DNA from: Actinospineispora eucalypti
GTDB lineage: Bacteria > Actinomycetota > Actinomycetes > Mycobacteriales > Pseudonocardiaceae
Direction of reading: 5' to 3'
DNA length: 64,000 bases
NCBI GenBank assembly: GCA_014208095.1
Contig: JACHMT010000001.1
Span: forward strand, 496,001-560,000
In this document: positions 8,616 to 16,934 of the stretch, piece after piece
Numbering within the stretch: position 1 is the first letter of the stretch
How the letters are laid out: each line of letters begins with the position of its first letter
Made by a program: the position numbers and the translations under genes
Notes under the pieces: generated by a model
What the model was told of the DNA's origin: nothing
Database searches by the model: none
Seen by the model: the letters and a program-made list of their open reading frames with translations, nothing else

Positions 8616-11267
8616 GTGTCCACATCGGTCCAGCCCCTGTCGTCGGTGGCCCCCGGGTCCTTGCTGGGGCGCGTGTTGGCCGGTGTGGCGCCTGGTGAGT
8701 CGCCGCTGACCCACGTCGCGTCGCTGCCGGCCCGGGGCGCGGTGTGCGTGGACTGGCCCTCGTGGGCTGATCCTCTGGTGGTGGCGGCGCTGCGTGATGC
8801 CGGGGTGACCCGTCCCTGGTCGCACCAGGTTGCGGCCGCGTCGGCGGCTTTCGAGGGCCGGCACGTGGTGCTGGCCACCGGCACCGCCTCCGGCAAGTCG
8901 CTGGGCTACCAGCTGCCGGTGCTGACCTCGCTGGTGGACGACCGGAAGGCCACCGCGCTGTACCTGTCGCCGACCAAGGCGCTCGGCGCCGACCAGCTGC
9001 GCTTCGTGGCCGGCCTGGGGCTGGACGACCTGCGCCCGGCCGCCTTCGACGGCGACACCGCGATGGCCGAGCGCGACTGGGTGCGCTCCCACGCCCGCTG
9101 GGTGTTCAGCAACCCGGACATGCTGCACCGCAACATGCTGCCTTCCCATGCCCGGTGGGCTTCGTTCCTCCGCCGGCTGCGGTACGTGGTGCTGGACGAG
9201 TGCCACGCGTACCGGGGGGTGTTCGGCTCGCACGTGGCGCTGCTGCTGCGCCGGTTGCGCCGGTTGTGCGCGCGGTACGGGTCGTCGCCGGTGTTCGTGC
9301 TGGCGTCGGCGACGGTTTCCTCGCCGGCCGCGTCCGCCTCCCGGCTGACCGGGCTGCCGGTGGTTTCGGTGGACACCGACGGCTCGCCCCGGGTGGCGCG
9401 CACGGTGGCGCTGTGGGAACCGCCGCTGCTGGATGAGCTGACCGGGGAGAACGGTGCGCCGGTGCGCCGATCGGCGGGCGCCGAGGCCGGCCGGATGCTG
9501 GCCGACCTGGTGGTGGAGGGCGCCCGCACCCTGGCCTTCGTGCGCTCCCGCCGGGGCGCCGAGCTGACCGCGTTGCGGGCGGCGAACTCGCTGGCCGAGG
9601 TGGACCCTTCCCTGGCTTCACGGGTGTCCGCGTACCGGGCGGGCTACCTACCCGAGGAACGGCGCGCGCTGGAGGCCGCCCTGGACTCCGGCGAGCTGCT
9701 CGGCGTGGCGTCCACCAATGCGCTGGAGCTGGGCATCGACGTGGCCGGCCTGGACGCGGTACTGGTCGCCGGTTTCCCGGGCACCCGGGCATCCTTCTGG
9801 CAACAAGCCGGCCGCGCCGGCCGCCCGACCAGCTCGACCCCCGACGAGGCGGACGGAGCGCGGGCGCGGGACGGGTTGCGGGAGCCGAGGGAGTGGCCCG
9901 AGTCGCGGGCGGGCCGACCGGCGCGGGAGGCCCTGGTGGTTCTGGTCGCCCGGGACGACCCGCTGGACACCTACCTGGTGCACCACCCGGAGGCGCTGCT
10001 CGGCCGACCGGTCGAAGGCTGCGTACTGGACCCGTCGAACCCCTACGTGCTGGCCCCGCAACTGGCCTGCGCGGCCGCCGAGTCGGCGATCACCGAGGCG
10101 GAGGTGGACACGGTGTTCGGCGGCGCCCGGGCGCGTGCCGTGCTGGACGAGCTGGTGGCCGACGGCGTGCTGCGGCGCCGCCCGGCCGGCTGGTTCTGGC
10201 CCCGGCCGACCGAGCGTCCGGCCGCCGAGGTGGACATCCGGGGCAGCGGTGCGGGCCAGGTCGTGGTCGTCGAGGCGGAGACCGGCCGCATGCTGGGCAC
10301 CGTGGACGGTGGGACCGCCCCCGCGACCGTTCACCCGGGCGCGGTCTACCTGCACCGAGGCGCCAGCTTCGTGGTCGACGAACTGCACCTGGCGGACGGG
10401 CTGGCCCTGGTGCACGCCGAGGAACCGGACTGGAGCACCTCCGCCCGCTCCGTGGTCGACGTGGCGATCCTCGACCCGCCCGCCGCGCCGGTGGCCGCCG
10501 CGGTTGCGGTCGCCGCATCCGCCGAACCGCCGGGAGTCGGCGAGGTGCCTACGGGCAACGGGGCTGACTCGGGAGAGGCCGCTGCCGCGTCCGGGGAAGC
10601 GGTTGTTCGCGGAGCCGGGCCCGAGCCCAGGGGCGCTGGCCGCGACGTCGAGCTCCGGCCGGAGGTTCGCGGGACCGAGCCGGGGATTGGGCCGGGCGGC
10701 GGCGTGACCACGATGCCGGCCGGGGACGGCGTGACCGTGTGCTTGGGCGAGGTGACCGTGACCTCGCAGGTGGTGTCCTATCTGCGCCGCCGCCCGAGCG
10801 GCGAGGTGATTGAGACCGTGCCGTTGGACCTGCCCGCGCAGACCCTCTACACCCGCGCGGTGTGGTACACGATCGAGGAGCCGCTGCTGCTGGAAGCCGG
10901 CTTGGACCCCGCGCGCATTCCAGGGGCGCTGCACGCGGCCGAGCACGCGGCGATCGGGCTGCTGCCGCTGTTCGCGGTCTGCGACCGCTGGGACATCGGC
11001 GGCATGTCCACCGCCCTGCATCCCGACACCGGCGCACCCACCGTATTCGTGCACGACGGCCACCCCGGCGGCGCCGGCTTCGCCGAGCGCGGGTTCGCCG
11101 AGATCGTGCCGTGGCTGACCGCGACCCGTGCGGCCATCGCCGACTGCGAATGCCCGACCGGCTGTCCCTCCTGTGTGCAGTCCCCCAAGTGCGGCAACGG
11201 CAACAACCCGCTCGACAAGGCCGGCGCCGTCGTCGTGCTCGACCTGGTGCTCGCCGCCTGTTCCTGA
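8616..11267 (+). CDS. DEAD/DEAH-box helicase with DUF1998 domain (MrfA-like)
   Basis: This superfamily 2 helicase of about 883 residues resembles the MrfA/YprA group, implicated in mitomycin-type DNA repair in Bacillus (family knowledge). Motif I is ATGTASGKS (87-95), motif II is DECH near 195, and motif III is SAT. Helicase domain 2 ends with QQAGRAGRP. The C-terminal DUF1998 region holds the cysteine cluster CECPTGCPSC...C (about 842-856), a probable metal or Fe-S site. About 85 residues of Ala/Gly/Glu low-complexity sequence are inserted at about 620-705, which makes it longer than usual. The GTG at 8616 (VSTSV) was preferred over an upstream GTG at 8559 because a GGGAG-type site precedes it and the extra residues are low quality. 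Confidence 0.9.
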   Translation: MSTSVQPLSSVAPGSLLGRVLAGVAPGESPLTHVASLPARGAVCVDWPSWADPLVVAALRDAGVTRPWSHQVAAASAAFEGRHVVLATGTASGKSLGYQLPVLTSLVDDRKATALYLSPTKALGADQLRFVAGLGLDDLRPAAFDGDTAMAERDWVRSHARWVFSNPDMLHRNMLPSHARWASFLRRLRYVVLDECHAYRGVFGSHVALLLRRLRRLCARYGSSPVFVLASATVSSPAASASRLTGLPVVSVDTDGSPRVARTVALWEPPLLDELTGENGAPVRRSAGAEAGRMLADLVVEGARTLAFVRSRRGAELTALRAANSLAEVDPSLASRVSAYRAGYLPEERRALEAALDSGELLGVASTNALELGIDVAGLDAVLVAGFPGTRASFWQQAGRAGRPTSSTPDEADGARARDGLREPREWPESRAGRPAREALVVLVARDDPLDTYLVHHPEALLGRPVEGCVLDPSNPYVLAPQLACAAAESAITEAEVDTVFGGARARAVLDELVADGVLRRRPAGWFWPRPTERPAAEVDIRGSGAGQVVVVEAETGRMLGTVDGGTAPATVHPGAVYLHRGASFVVDELHLADGLALVHAEEPDWSTSARSVVDVAILDPPAAPVAAAVAVAASAEPPGVGEVPTGNGADSGEAAAASGEAVVRGAGPEPRGAGRDVELRPEVRGTEPGIGPGGGVTTMPAGDGVTVCLGEVTVTSQVVSYLRRRPSGEVIETVPLDLPAQTLYTRAVWYTIEEPLLLEAGLDPARIPGALHAAEHAAIGLLPLFAVCDRWDIGGMSTALHPDTGAPTVFVHDGHPGGAGFAERGFAEIVPWLTATRAAIADCECPTGCPSCVQSPKCGNGNNPLDKAGAVVVLDLVLAACS

Positions 11268-11303
11268 ACGGGTGGCACACGTCGCCGAGCCGACCGGTGT
11301 TGG

Positions 11304-12803
11304 CTAGGCGCTTGGCACCGCCGGCTTCGCCGGTACGGGAGCCTCGCTCGGGACAGCAGCCTTACCCGCGACCGAGGACTTCGCCGCGACCGCCGGCGTA
11401 GTCCGAAGCGAGGTACGCGGGACCTCCGCGATTGTGTCGACAGGCACCGCCGGATCGACAAGACCGGTGACGGCGGGGCCTCGGGCGCTGATCGACGGCA
11501 CGGCCGAAAGCGCCCCCTCGACCGGGGTGAGCGGAACCGGAGGCGTCGGTGGTGAGCCCGATGTCGTCGGGGCGCCTGATCGGCTCGGAGCGATGGAGCC
11601 CGACGGTTGCGGCTTCGGCGGTGCTGCTGTCTCCGACGCGTCGGCGGGCCGGGGCGTCGGAGTGGCGTCGGGCATCGGTTGGATGCCGGTTGCCGTCTCG
11701 GTACCGGTCGCCGTGTCGGTACCGGCCGCCGGTTTGGGGCCGGTCGTCGGTTTGGGGCCGGTCGCGGGTTCAGCGCTGGTCGCTGATTTGGTGCCGGTCG
11801 CGGGTTCGGGACCGGGGACTGGTGCTGGGTCGGGCGTCGGCTGATGGCCGGAGCGAGGCCTGGGGCTGGGTGTTGGTCTGGGGCTCGGCGTTGGTTTGGT
11901 GCCGGGGGTTGGTGGTGCTGGGTCGGGTGTCGGCTGGTCGCTGGAGCGAGGCCGGGGGTGGGGTGTCGGCCTGGGTCTGGGTGTCGGCGCGGAATCGGGC
12001 GTGCGCGCGACCTCCGGCGACGGCGTGGTGTCCGGCTTGGGTGAAACGGTCGTCGGCTCGGACGCGGCGGTCGTGCCGGCACTGGGCGACAGAACCGGGA
12101 TCGGCCCGGTGACCGGGGTGGACGAGGCGAGTGTGGTTGAGCCGAGCGTCGCCGCCGACGCGATCACCGGACGTTGGACGAGCACCTCGAGCAGAGCCAC
12201 CTGCAGGTGATGTGGATCGGGCAACTGCCAGTCGCAGGCGGACGGCGGGGTGCGCCAGGACTCCGCACCGAGCGCCCCCTCTGACGGGGGCATCGCCACC
12301 CAGGAACCACGGCTGTGCAGCACCACTTCGGCACGTGAGGCGAGCTCGGGCCGCAGTACTTCGCCGGCCCGGACCGCGAACCACCAACGCCCGGCGGGCG
12401 TGACCGCCACCGGGACGACGAGCTTGGCCTCGCGGAGCAGCGCGCACACCCGCCGGCCGACGGACGCGGAGACCTCGACGACGTCCACCGTCGATCCGGT
12501 GGCCACCAGCACCGAGTACGGACGGGCCGACCACCATTCCTCGATCTTTCCCCGGTCCTGGGTGGCCTGAGACATCCAGTCCTCGACGATGGGCGCCGGG
12601 TCGGACCGGTCGAACGCGGACGGAGAGTCGACGCGACTACCGATCGGTATGGGGCGGGTCTGGTCGTCCGATGCCTCGCCGGTCCACCGGTTGCCTTGGC
12701 GGTAGGTGCCGGGTATCACCGGCCACCCATGAGCGGCCAGCTCGATCGCGCTCGCTTTCAGCTCGGCGCGGTACCCCGCCCGGTAGCTGTCCCACCACGA
12801 CAT
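11304..12803 (-). CDS. Degenerate Prim-Pol-like protein with Pro/Thr-rich tail
   Basis: The N-terminal part (about 1-200) resembles the bifunctional DNA primase/polymerase (archaeo-eukaryotic primase type) domain, with AAHGWPVIPG at the start. The usual metal-binding hhhDhD strand reads DVVEVSAS (107-114), and the usual S/G-x-H loop reads TPAGRWWFAV (135-144) with no histidine. The catalytic site therefore looks lost. From about residue 235 to the C-terminus at 499, the sequence is low-complexity, rich in Pro, Thr, Ala and Gly, with approximate repeats such as RPTPSPRPRS. The ATG at 12803 (MSWWDSY) was chosen because the domain starts there; the frame stays open farther upstream. It converges on the helicase, 36 bp away, and follows the Tad operon. 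Confidence 0.7.
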   Translation of the reverse strand: MSWWDSYRAGYRAELKASAIELAAHGWPVIPGTYRQGNRWTGEASDDQTRPIPIGSRVDSPSAFDRSDPAPIVEDWMSQATQDRGKIEEWWSARPYSVLVATGSTVDVVEVSASVGRRVCALLREAKLVVPVAVTPAGRWWFAVRAGEVLRPELASRAEVVLHSRGSWVAMPPSEGALGAESWRTPPSACDWQLPDPHHLQVALLEVLVQRPVIASAATLGSTTLASSTPVTGPIPVLSPSAGTTAASEPTTVSPKPDTTPSPEVARTPDSAPTPRPRPTPHPRPRSSDQPTPDPAPPTPGTKPTPSPRPTPSPRPRSGHQPTPDPAPVPGPEPATGTKSATSAEPATGPKPTTGPKPAAGTDTATGTETATGIQPMPDATPTPRPADASETAAPPKPQPSGSIAPSRSGAPTTSGSPPTPPVPLTPVEGALSAVPSISARGPAVTGLVDPAVPVDTIAEVPRTSLRTTPAVAAKSSVAGKAAVPSEAPVPAKPAVPSA

Positions 12804-13151
12804 CGTCGTGTCCTCGTCCCTCGTGTCCGCAACTTTCGCTAACAGCCGTGTGCTGCGTGAAACCTCGTCGCATCGCGTCGGCCCCGCCCACGCCGCGCGC
12901 GACACCCGGATCTCCGGGAGAGTGCTGGTATCGATCAGTAATGCTGGTCCCGTCCAGTATGGCCAGCGGACATCGCCGATCGGTGTGATGGCGACGACGA
13001 GCGAGCGCGGACAGTCCTGTTATCGGGTGAACGTCTCGATCGGTGACACAAGCGAAATCGTTCCGTCATCGAACGCCCACTCAGCGAAAACGCGCGACCG
13101 CTCATCGTTGTCCCGGATCTACTGGTGCTTGTCTACCGACGCAACCTGTGG
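12804..13151. other. Spacer between the Tad operon and the Prim-Pol-like gene
   Basis: These 348 bp lie downstream of the last Tad gene and upstream of the Prim-Pol-like gene. They probably hold the latter's promoter. I see no convincing small gene, RNA or strong hairpin. The base composition is less GC-rich than that of neighbouring genes. Confidence 0.4.
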
Positions 13152-13529
13152 TCAGTACTCGGTACCCGTCGCCGGTCCGGCCCGCGCCCGGCCGCGCGCG
13201 GCTCCCGACCAGGGCAGATCCACGCCCGGAAGGACCTCCACCGCGATCGTCACCTCCCAACCGGTGACGCGGCAGGCGGTCATCCGTGCGCTCATGGGTT
13301 CGGTAACGCGGAGGGCGTGCGCGCAGGCCACCGGCTCGCCATCGGCGGCGTGCACGGCGGCGGCCAGCGCCGCGAGGTCGGCGGCGGCCTCGGCCTGATG
13401 CCGCCGGACAACCGCTGCACCCAGTTGCACCGCGAACACGGTGAGCACCAGCAGCGCGGCGACCGCCGATGCGGCCCACACCGTTGCGAAGCCGTCGTCC
13501 GCCGGAGTGCTCGCGGGAGGTCCGTTCAC
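13152..13529 (-). CDS. TadG/TadE-like pilus protein (Rv3654c type)
   Basis: The last gene of the Tad/Flp cluster encodes 125 residues. It begins with a short Asp-containing leader (ADDGFATVWAAS), then one hydrophobic helix (about 15-40), then RRHQAEAAADLAALAAA, the hallmark of the helicase/secretion-neighbourhood TadE-like family. A cysteine pair follows in the outer domain (CAHAL...MTACRV). It is likely a minor pilin or envelope component of the Flp pilus system. The start GTG overlaps the stop of the upstream TadE gene (GTGA), which indicates translational coupling. Confidence 0.85.
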   Translation of the reverse strand: MNGPPASTPADDGFATVWAASAVAALLVLTVFAVQLGAAVVRRHQAEAAADLAALAAAVHAADGEPVACAHALRVTEPMSARMTACRVTGWEVTIAVEVLPGVDLPWSGAARGRARAGPATGTEY

Positions 13530-13969
13530 GGTGGGCCACCGGCGGGCGCCGGAGCCACGCCGACGTCGGCGGCTGGTGTGCCGGCGGGGGCGTGCCCAGG
13601 GCTTTGAGGCAGGCCAGCCGCATCGAGAAGCGCACCTGGCTCGAGCACGCCGATCGCCCGGCCCGTAACGGTCAGCCCCGGTAGGCCAGCGGCGTTGCTG
13701 ACCACGTCGACGGTCACCTCGTCGCCGTGCACCCTCACCTCCACACGGGCACCCGTGGGTGCGACAGCCTCGCCGACCTCGCGCGCTCGGTCCGGCTCGC
13801 CGCGCGCGACCAGTCGAGCCGTCTCGCGCGCGGCGTCCAGGCAGCGCAGGCGCGCGCTGGTCACCGCCACCGTGCCGATGGCCAGGGCCAGAACCAGCAC
13901 CAGGGTGCACAGTGCGAGCGCCGCCTCCACGGTCACCGCGCCGCGGTCCTCGCTGAGCGCGGTGCGCAT
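13526..13969 (-). CDS. tadE: TadE-like minor pilin
   Basis: The 147-residue product has the TadE signature at its start: RGAVTVEAALALCTLVL, where Glu at the +5-type position precedes one long hydrophobic helix. The sequence LRCLDAARETARLVARGEP follows, as in TadE pseudopilins. The C-terminal 40 residues are Pro/Ala/Gly-rich and less conserved. It is presumed to be processed and assembled with the Flp pilus. The ATG at 13969 lies 17 bp after the Flp-like gene, and its end overlaps the next gene by GTGA. Confidence 0.85.
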   Translation of the reverse strand: MRTALSEDRGAVTVEAALALCTLVLVLALAIGTVAVTSARLRCLDAARETARLVARGEPDRAREVGEAVAPTGARVEVRVHGDEVTVDVVSNAAGLPGLTVTGRAIGVLEPGALLDAAGLPQSPGHAPAGTPAADVGVAPAPAGGPP

Positions 13970-13986
13970 CCGGGTCCACCCGCGCC

Positions 13987-14175
13987 TCAGAAGCTGACCG
14001 TGAGGGCACGCTGCACGATCCCGGTGAGCGCGTTGGTTACCGAGTCGCCGCTGACTACCGCGTACAGCACGGCCGCGAATGCCGCCGCCGCGATCGTGCC
14101 GATGGCGTACTCCGCGGTGCTCATGCCGTCGTCGCCTCGCAACGCGGCACGCACCTCGTGGATCAACTGGTTCAT
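13987..14175 (-). CDS. Flp-like pilin, DUF4244 type
   Basis: This 62-residue prepilin has a basic leader ending in DDG, then MSTAEYAIGTIAAAAFAAVL. The Glu at +5 after the Gly and the hydrophobic helix match type IVb (Flp) prepilins cleaved by a prepilin peptidase. It is the likely major subunit of the pilus whose motor genes lie just upstream. The ATG at 14175 was chosen inside a longer open frame because GAGAAGGGA lies about 8-10 bases before it and the leader is of typical length. No prepilin peptidase (TadV) gene is present in this window. Confidence 0.9.
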   Translation of the reverse strand: MNQLIHEVRAALRGDDGMSTAEYAIGTIAAAAFAAVLYAVVSGDSVTNALTGIVQRALTVSF

Positions 14176-14212
14176 TGCCTGGTCCCTTCTCTTGGGTTGT
14201 TGTCGTGGCTCG

Positions 14213-14944
14213 TCACCACTGGGTGGACAAGCCGCTGGCAAGGCCGAGCACCACCGGCACGACGCCGAGCGCCAGGAATGCGGGGAGGAAACAGAGCCCG
14301 AGAGGTCCGGTGATGAGCACTCCGGCGCGTTGGCCTCGGGCGACGGCCAGGTCGAGGGCGCCCTCACGCAGCTCGCGCGCGGCCGCCTGGGCTACCGCGG
14401 CCAGGCCGGTCCCGCTTTGCGCCGACCGGCGGGCGGCACGGGCCAGTTTGCTCAGGGCCACCGAGGTGTCGTCGCCTCCGGTGGCGGGCACCTGCCACGC
14501 ATCTCGGGCGTCCGCACCGAGCGCCAGGCGGTCGGCGATCATCCGCAGCTGATCGGCCACCGGGTCAGGCACCTGTTCGGCGGTGGCGCGGACCGCGGTG
14601 GCGACGGGAAGACCTGCTCGAAGGCAGGCGGCGAGCACGTCCCAGCCCGCGGCGAGACGCAACGGGTCCGTCGCCGGCGACCGCGCGACCAGCAGCCGCC
14701 GGCACACCAGGCCGGTTGCCGCTCCGACGACCGGCGCGACTCCGAAGCCCACCGGGTTGTCGACGGCGGTCGCTACCAGCAAGGTCACCGCCAGGCCGCA
14801 CAGTGCCGCCAGCGCGCCGTGGTGACCGGCTTCGCCGGGCCGGGCCTTCGGGCCCGCGAACAGCCGGTTCACGCGTGCGGGTCCCCCGGAGTTGGCCGGC
14901 GAGACCAGGAGAGCGGCCGCGAGCAGGAGCAGGCAGGCGGTCAT
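14213..14944 (-). CDS. tadC: TadC-like pilus assembly membrane protein
   Basis: This type II secretion F-family protein has 243 residues, with hydrophobic segments near the N-terminus (1-15), at about 45-80, and two at the C-terminus. The cytoplasmic loop includes LAACLRAGLPVATAVRA and a conserved SQSGTGLAAV-like stretch. TadB and TadC are thought to form the inner-membrane platform of the Flp pilus. A much longer frame runs through the upstream gene; the start at 14944 was chosen because ATGA overlaps the tadB stop and the F domain begins there. Confidence 0.88.
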   Translation of the reverse strand: MTACLLLLAAALLVSPANSGGPARVNRLFAGPKARPGEAGHHGALAALCGLAVTLLVATAVDNPVGFGVAPVVGAATGLVCRRLLVARSPATDPLRLAAGWDVLAACLRAGLPVATAVRATAEQVPDPVADQLRMIADRLALGADARDAWQVPATGGDDTSVALSKLARAARRSAQSGTGLAAVAQAAARELREGALDLAVARGQRAGVLITGPLGLCFLPAFLALGVVPVVLGLASGLSTQW

Positions 14945-15780
14945 GGCGCCGCCTTCGCCATGATTCGTCCGCTCCAAGTCACCCCGGCGCAGATCAGGCC
15001 GGCACCGAGAACCAACAGCGCCTGCCCGGCGGGCGTGGCACTGAGTACGTGCCAGGGGTTGGCGCCCACCCCCTGGCCGAGCGCGATGCCCAGCAGGGGA
15101 AGCCCGGCCAGCACGGTCGCGGTGGCCCGTGGCCCGGCGAGCTGCGCGCCGACCTGGCCGGCCAGACGTTGGCGTGCGTCCAGGTCCACCCGGACCGCGT
15201 CGACCAGGTCTGCGAGCGCGGTCCCATGACGCTCCGCCAGAGCCCAGCAGCCGGCCAGTCGGGCGACGTCCGCGGCGATCACCGGTTCGCCTGAGGCGTG
15301 CCGTGCCAGCAACGCGGGTACCTGGGCGCCCAGGCGGGCACCGACCGCGACCGCGTTGAGGACCCGGTGCACGGCGGCAGTCCCACTGGCGGCGGCCTGC
15401 GCGGCGTTCGCCGGGTGTACGCCGGCCCGCAACTCGGCCGCGATAACGCCGACCGCATCGAGCAGCGCCGCGACCTCGGCCCGGGCCTGCCGACGCCGCG
15501 TCGCGGCACGGACCTGCTGCGTAACCAGGCACCCGAGCATGGCGGCGGCGAGCGCCCCACCAACTCCCGCCACGAGAGCACCCAGCAGCGACGCAGCCGG
15601 AACGGCCAAGACCGTGGGATGGGCCCGATGGCGCCGTCGGACCACGTTCGTAGGCGGGTGTGACGGTACGAGCACGGTGGCCAGTCGCCATCGGCTGGGG
15701 CGGGCGGGCCAGCACAACAGAGCAAGCGCGAGGCTGGCCGCCACCGACGGCCAGTACAGCCAACTCGGCGAGGTCACCAT
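14941..15780 (-). CDS. tadB: TadB-like pilus assembly membrane protein
   Basis: This type II secretion F-domain protein of 279 residues is the partner of the TadC-like protein. It has an N-terminal hydrophobic segment, a paired helix at about 60-85, a cytoplasmic four-helix F domain containing AELRAGVHPANAAQAAA and AERHGTALADLVDAV, and C-terminal membrane segments. It starts at ATG 15780 or at GTG 15777, which gives the usual GTGA overlap with the tadA stop. Order and couplings place it in one operon with ssd, tadA, tadC and the pilin genes. Confidence 0.9.
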   Translation of the reverse strand: MVTSPSWLYWPSVAASLALALLCWPARPSRWRLATVLVPSHPPTNVVRRRHRAHPTVLAVPAASLLGALVAGVGGALAAAMLGCLVTQQVRAATRRRQARAEVAALLDAVGVIAAELRAGVHPANAAQAAASGTAAVHRVLNAVAVGARLGAQVPALLARHASGEPVIAADVARLAGCWALAERHGTALADLVDAVRVDLDARQRLAGQVGAQLAGPRATATVLAGLPLLGIALGQGVGANPWHVLSATPAGQALLVLGAGLICAGVTWSGRIMAKAAP

Positions 15781-16934
15781 GACGGGGTCACCCCGCGCTC
15801 CCGCAGCAGCCCGTCGAGCCGGGTCCGGCCCACGCCCCAACCGCCGCCGAACTCCCACACCGGGACGGCACCCAGCTCGCCGTTCCAACGATCGAGCACA
15901 GCCACTCCGTGCAGCCGGCGGATACCGCGCTCGGCGCGAACGACGTGCAACACCACCTGAACCGCCGCGGCGAGCTGACTGCGCAACGTGGTCGGCGACA
16001 TCCCGCCGAGCGCCGCGAGCGCTTCCAGCCGCGCCGGGACCTCCCGGGCGGAGTTGGCGTGGACCGTCCCGGCGCCACCCTCGTGGCCGGTGTTCAACGC
16101 GGCGAGCAGGTCACACACCTCGGCGCCCCGGACCTCGCCGACGACGAGCCGATCGGGCCGCATACGTAACGCCTGCCGCACCAGGTCGCGCAGCACCACT
16201 TCGCCGGCACCCTCGATGTTCGGCGGCCGGGCAACCAGCCGGACCACGTGTGGGTGGCTGGGGCGCAGCTCCTCGGCGTCTTCCACACAGACCACGCGCT
16301 CGTGGTGCGGAACCCGCCCGACCAGTGCCGAGAGCAGCGTGGTCTTGCCCGACGAGGTACCGCCGGCGACGAGGAACGCCAGCCGGCCGTCGACGATCGT
16401 TTCCAGCAGCTGGAGGCCGACGTCATCGATCATGCCCAGGCGGTGGAGGGCGACCAGGTCGTGCGCGGCCGGCCGCAGGGTCCGCAGCGACAGGCACGTG
16501 CCGTCCGCCGCGATCGGTGCGAGTACCGCGTGGAGCCGGACCCCGCTGCCGGGCAGACGGGCGTCGACGTAGGGGCTCGCGTCGTCCAGCCGCCGGCCGG
16601 CGGACAACGCGAGCCGTTGTGCCAGGCGGCGCACGGCGGCCTCGTCGGGGAAGGTGAGTCCGGTGCGTACCAGGCCATGACCCTGGTCCACCCACACCGC
16701 GTCCGGCGCGGTGACCAGCACGTCGGTGGTTCGTTCGTCGCGCAGCAGCGGCTCGAGGGGGCCGGCGCCGGTCAGTTCCTGCTGAAGTACCCGCAACGCG
16801 GCCAGAACGTCCCGGTCCGACACCACGCCACCGGCTTCGGCACGCACCGCCGCCGCGACGACCGCCGGGCTGATCTCGCCGCCCGCACCGACCAGCCGCT
16901 CGCGGACCCGGTCGACCAGGTTGGGCGCGCTCAC
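15774..16934 (-). CDS. tadA: TadA, pilus assembly ATPase
   Basis: This secretion ATPase of the VirB11/TadA (CpaF) family powers Flp pilus assembly from the cytoplasm. It has 386 residues. Walker A is GGTSSGKTT (191-199), the Asp box is VCVEDAEEL (216-223), Walker B is [11 protein letters not shown] (262-272), and the His box is [13 protein letters not shown] (282-294). The N-terminal domain binds upstream partners. The GTG at 16934 overlaps the ssd stop (GTGA), which fixes the start inside a longer open frame. Confidence 0.96.
   Translation of the reverse strand: MSAPNLVDRVRERLVGAGGEISPAVVAAAVRAEAGGVVSDRDVLAALRVLQQELTGAGPLEPLLRDERTTDVLVTAPDAVWVDQGHGLVRTGLTFPDEAAVRRLAQRLALSAGRRLDDASPYVDARLPGSGVRLHAVLAPIAADGTCLSLRTLRPAAHDLVALHRLGMIDDVGLQLLETIVDGRLAFLVAGGTSSGKTTLLSALVGRVPHHERVVCVEDAEELRPSHPHVVRLVARPPNIEGAGEVVLRDLVRQALRMRPDRLVVGEVRGAEVCDLLAALNTGHEGGAGTVHANSAREVPARLEALAALGGMSPTTLRSQLAAAVQVVLHVVRAERGIRRLHGVAVLDRWNGELGAVPVWEFGGGWGVGRTRLDGLLRERGVTPSW

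Noticed and set aside
13152..14009. 285-residue protein spanning the tadE region
   Set aside because: Only the last 125 residues resemble a Tad protein; the N-terminal part is a frame-shifted reading of tadE.
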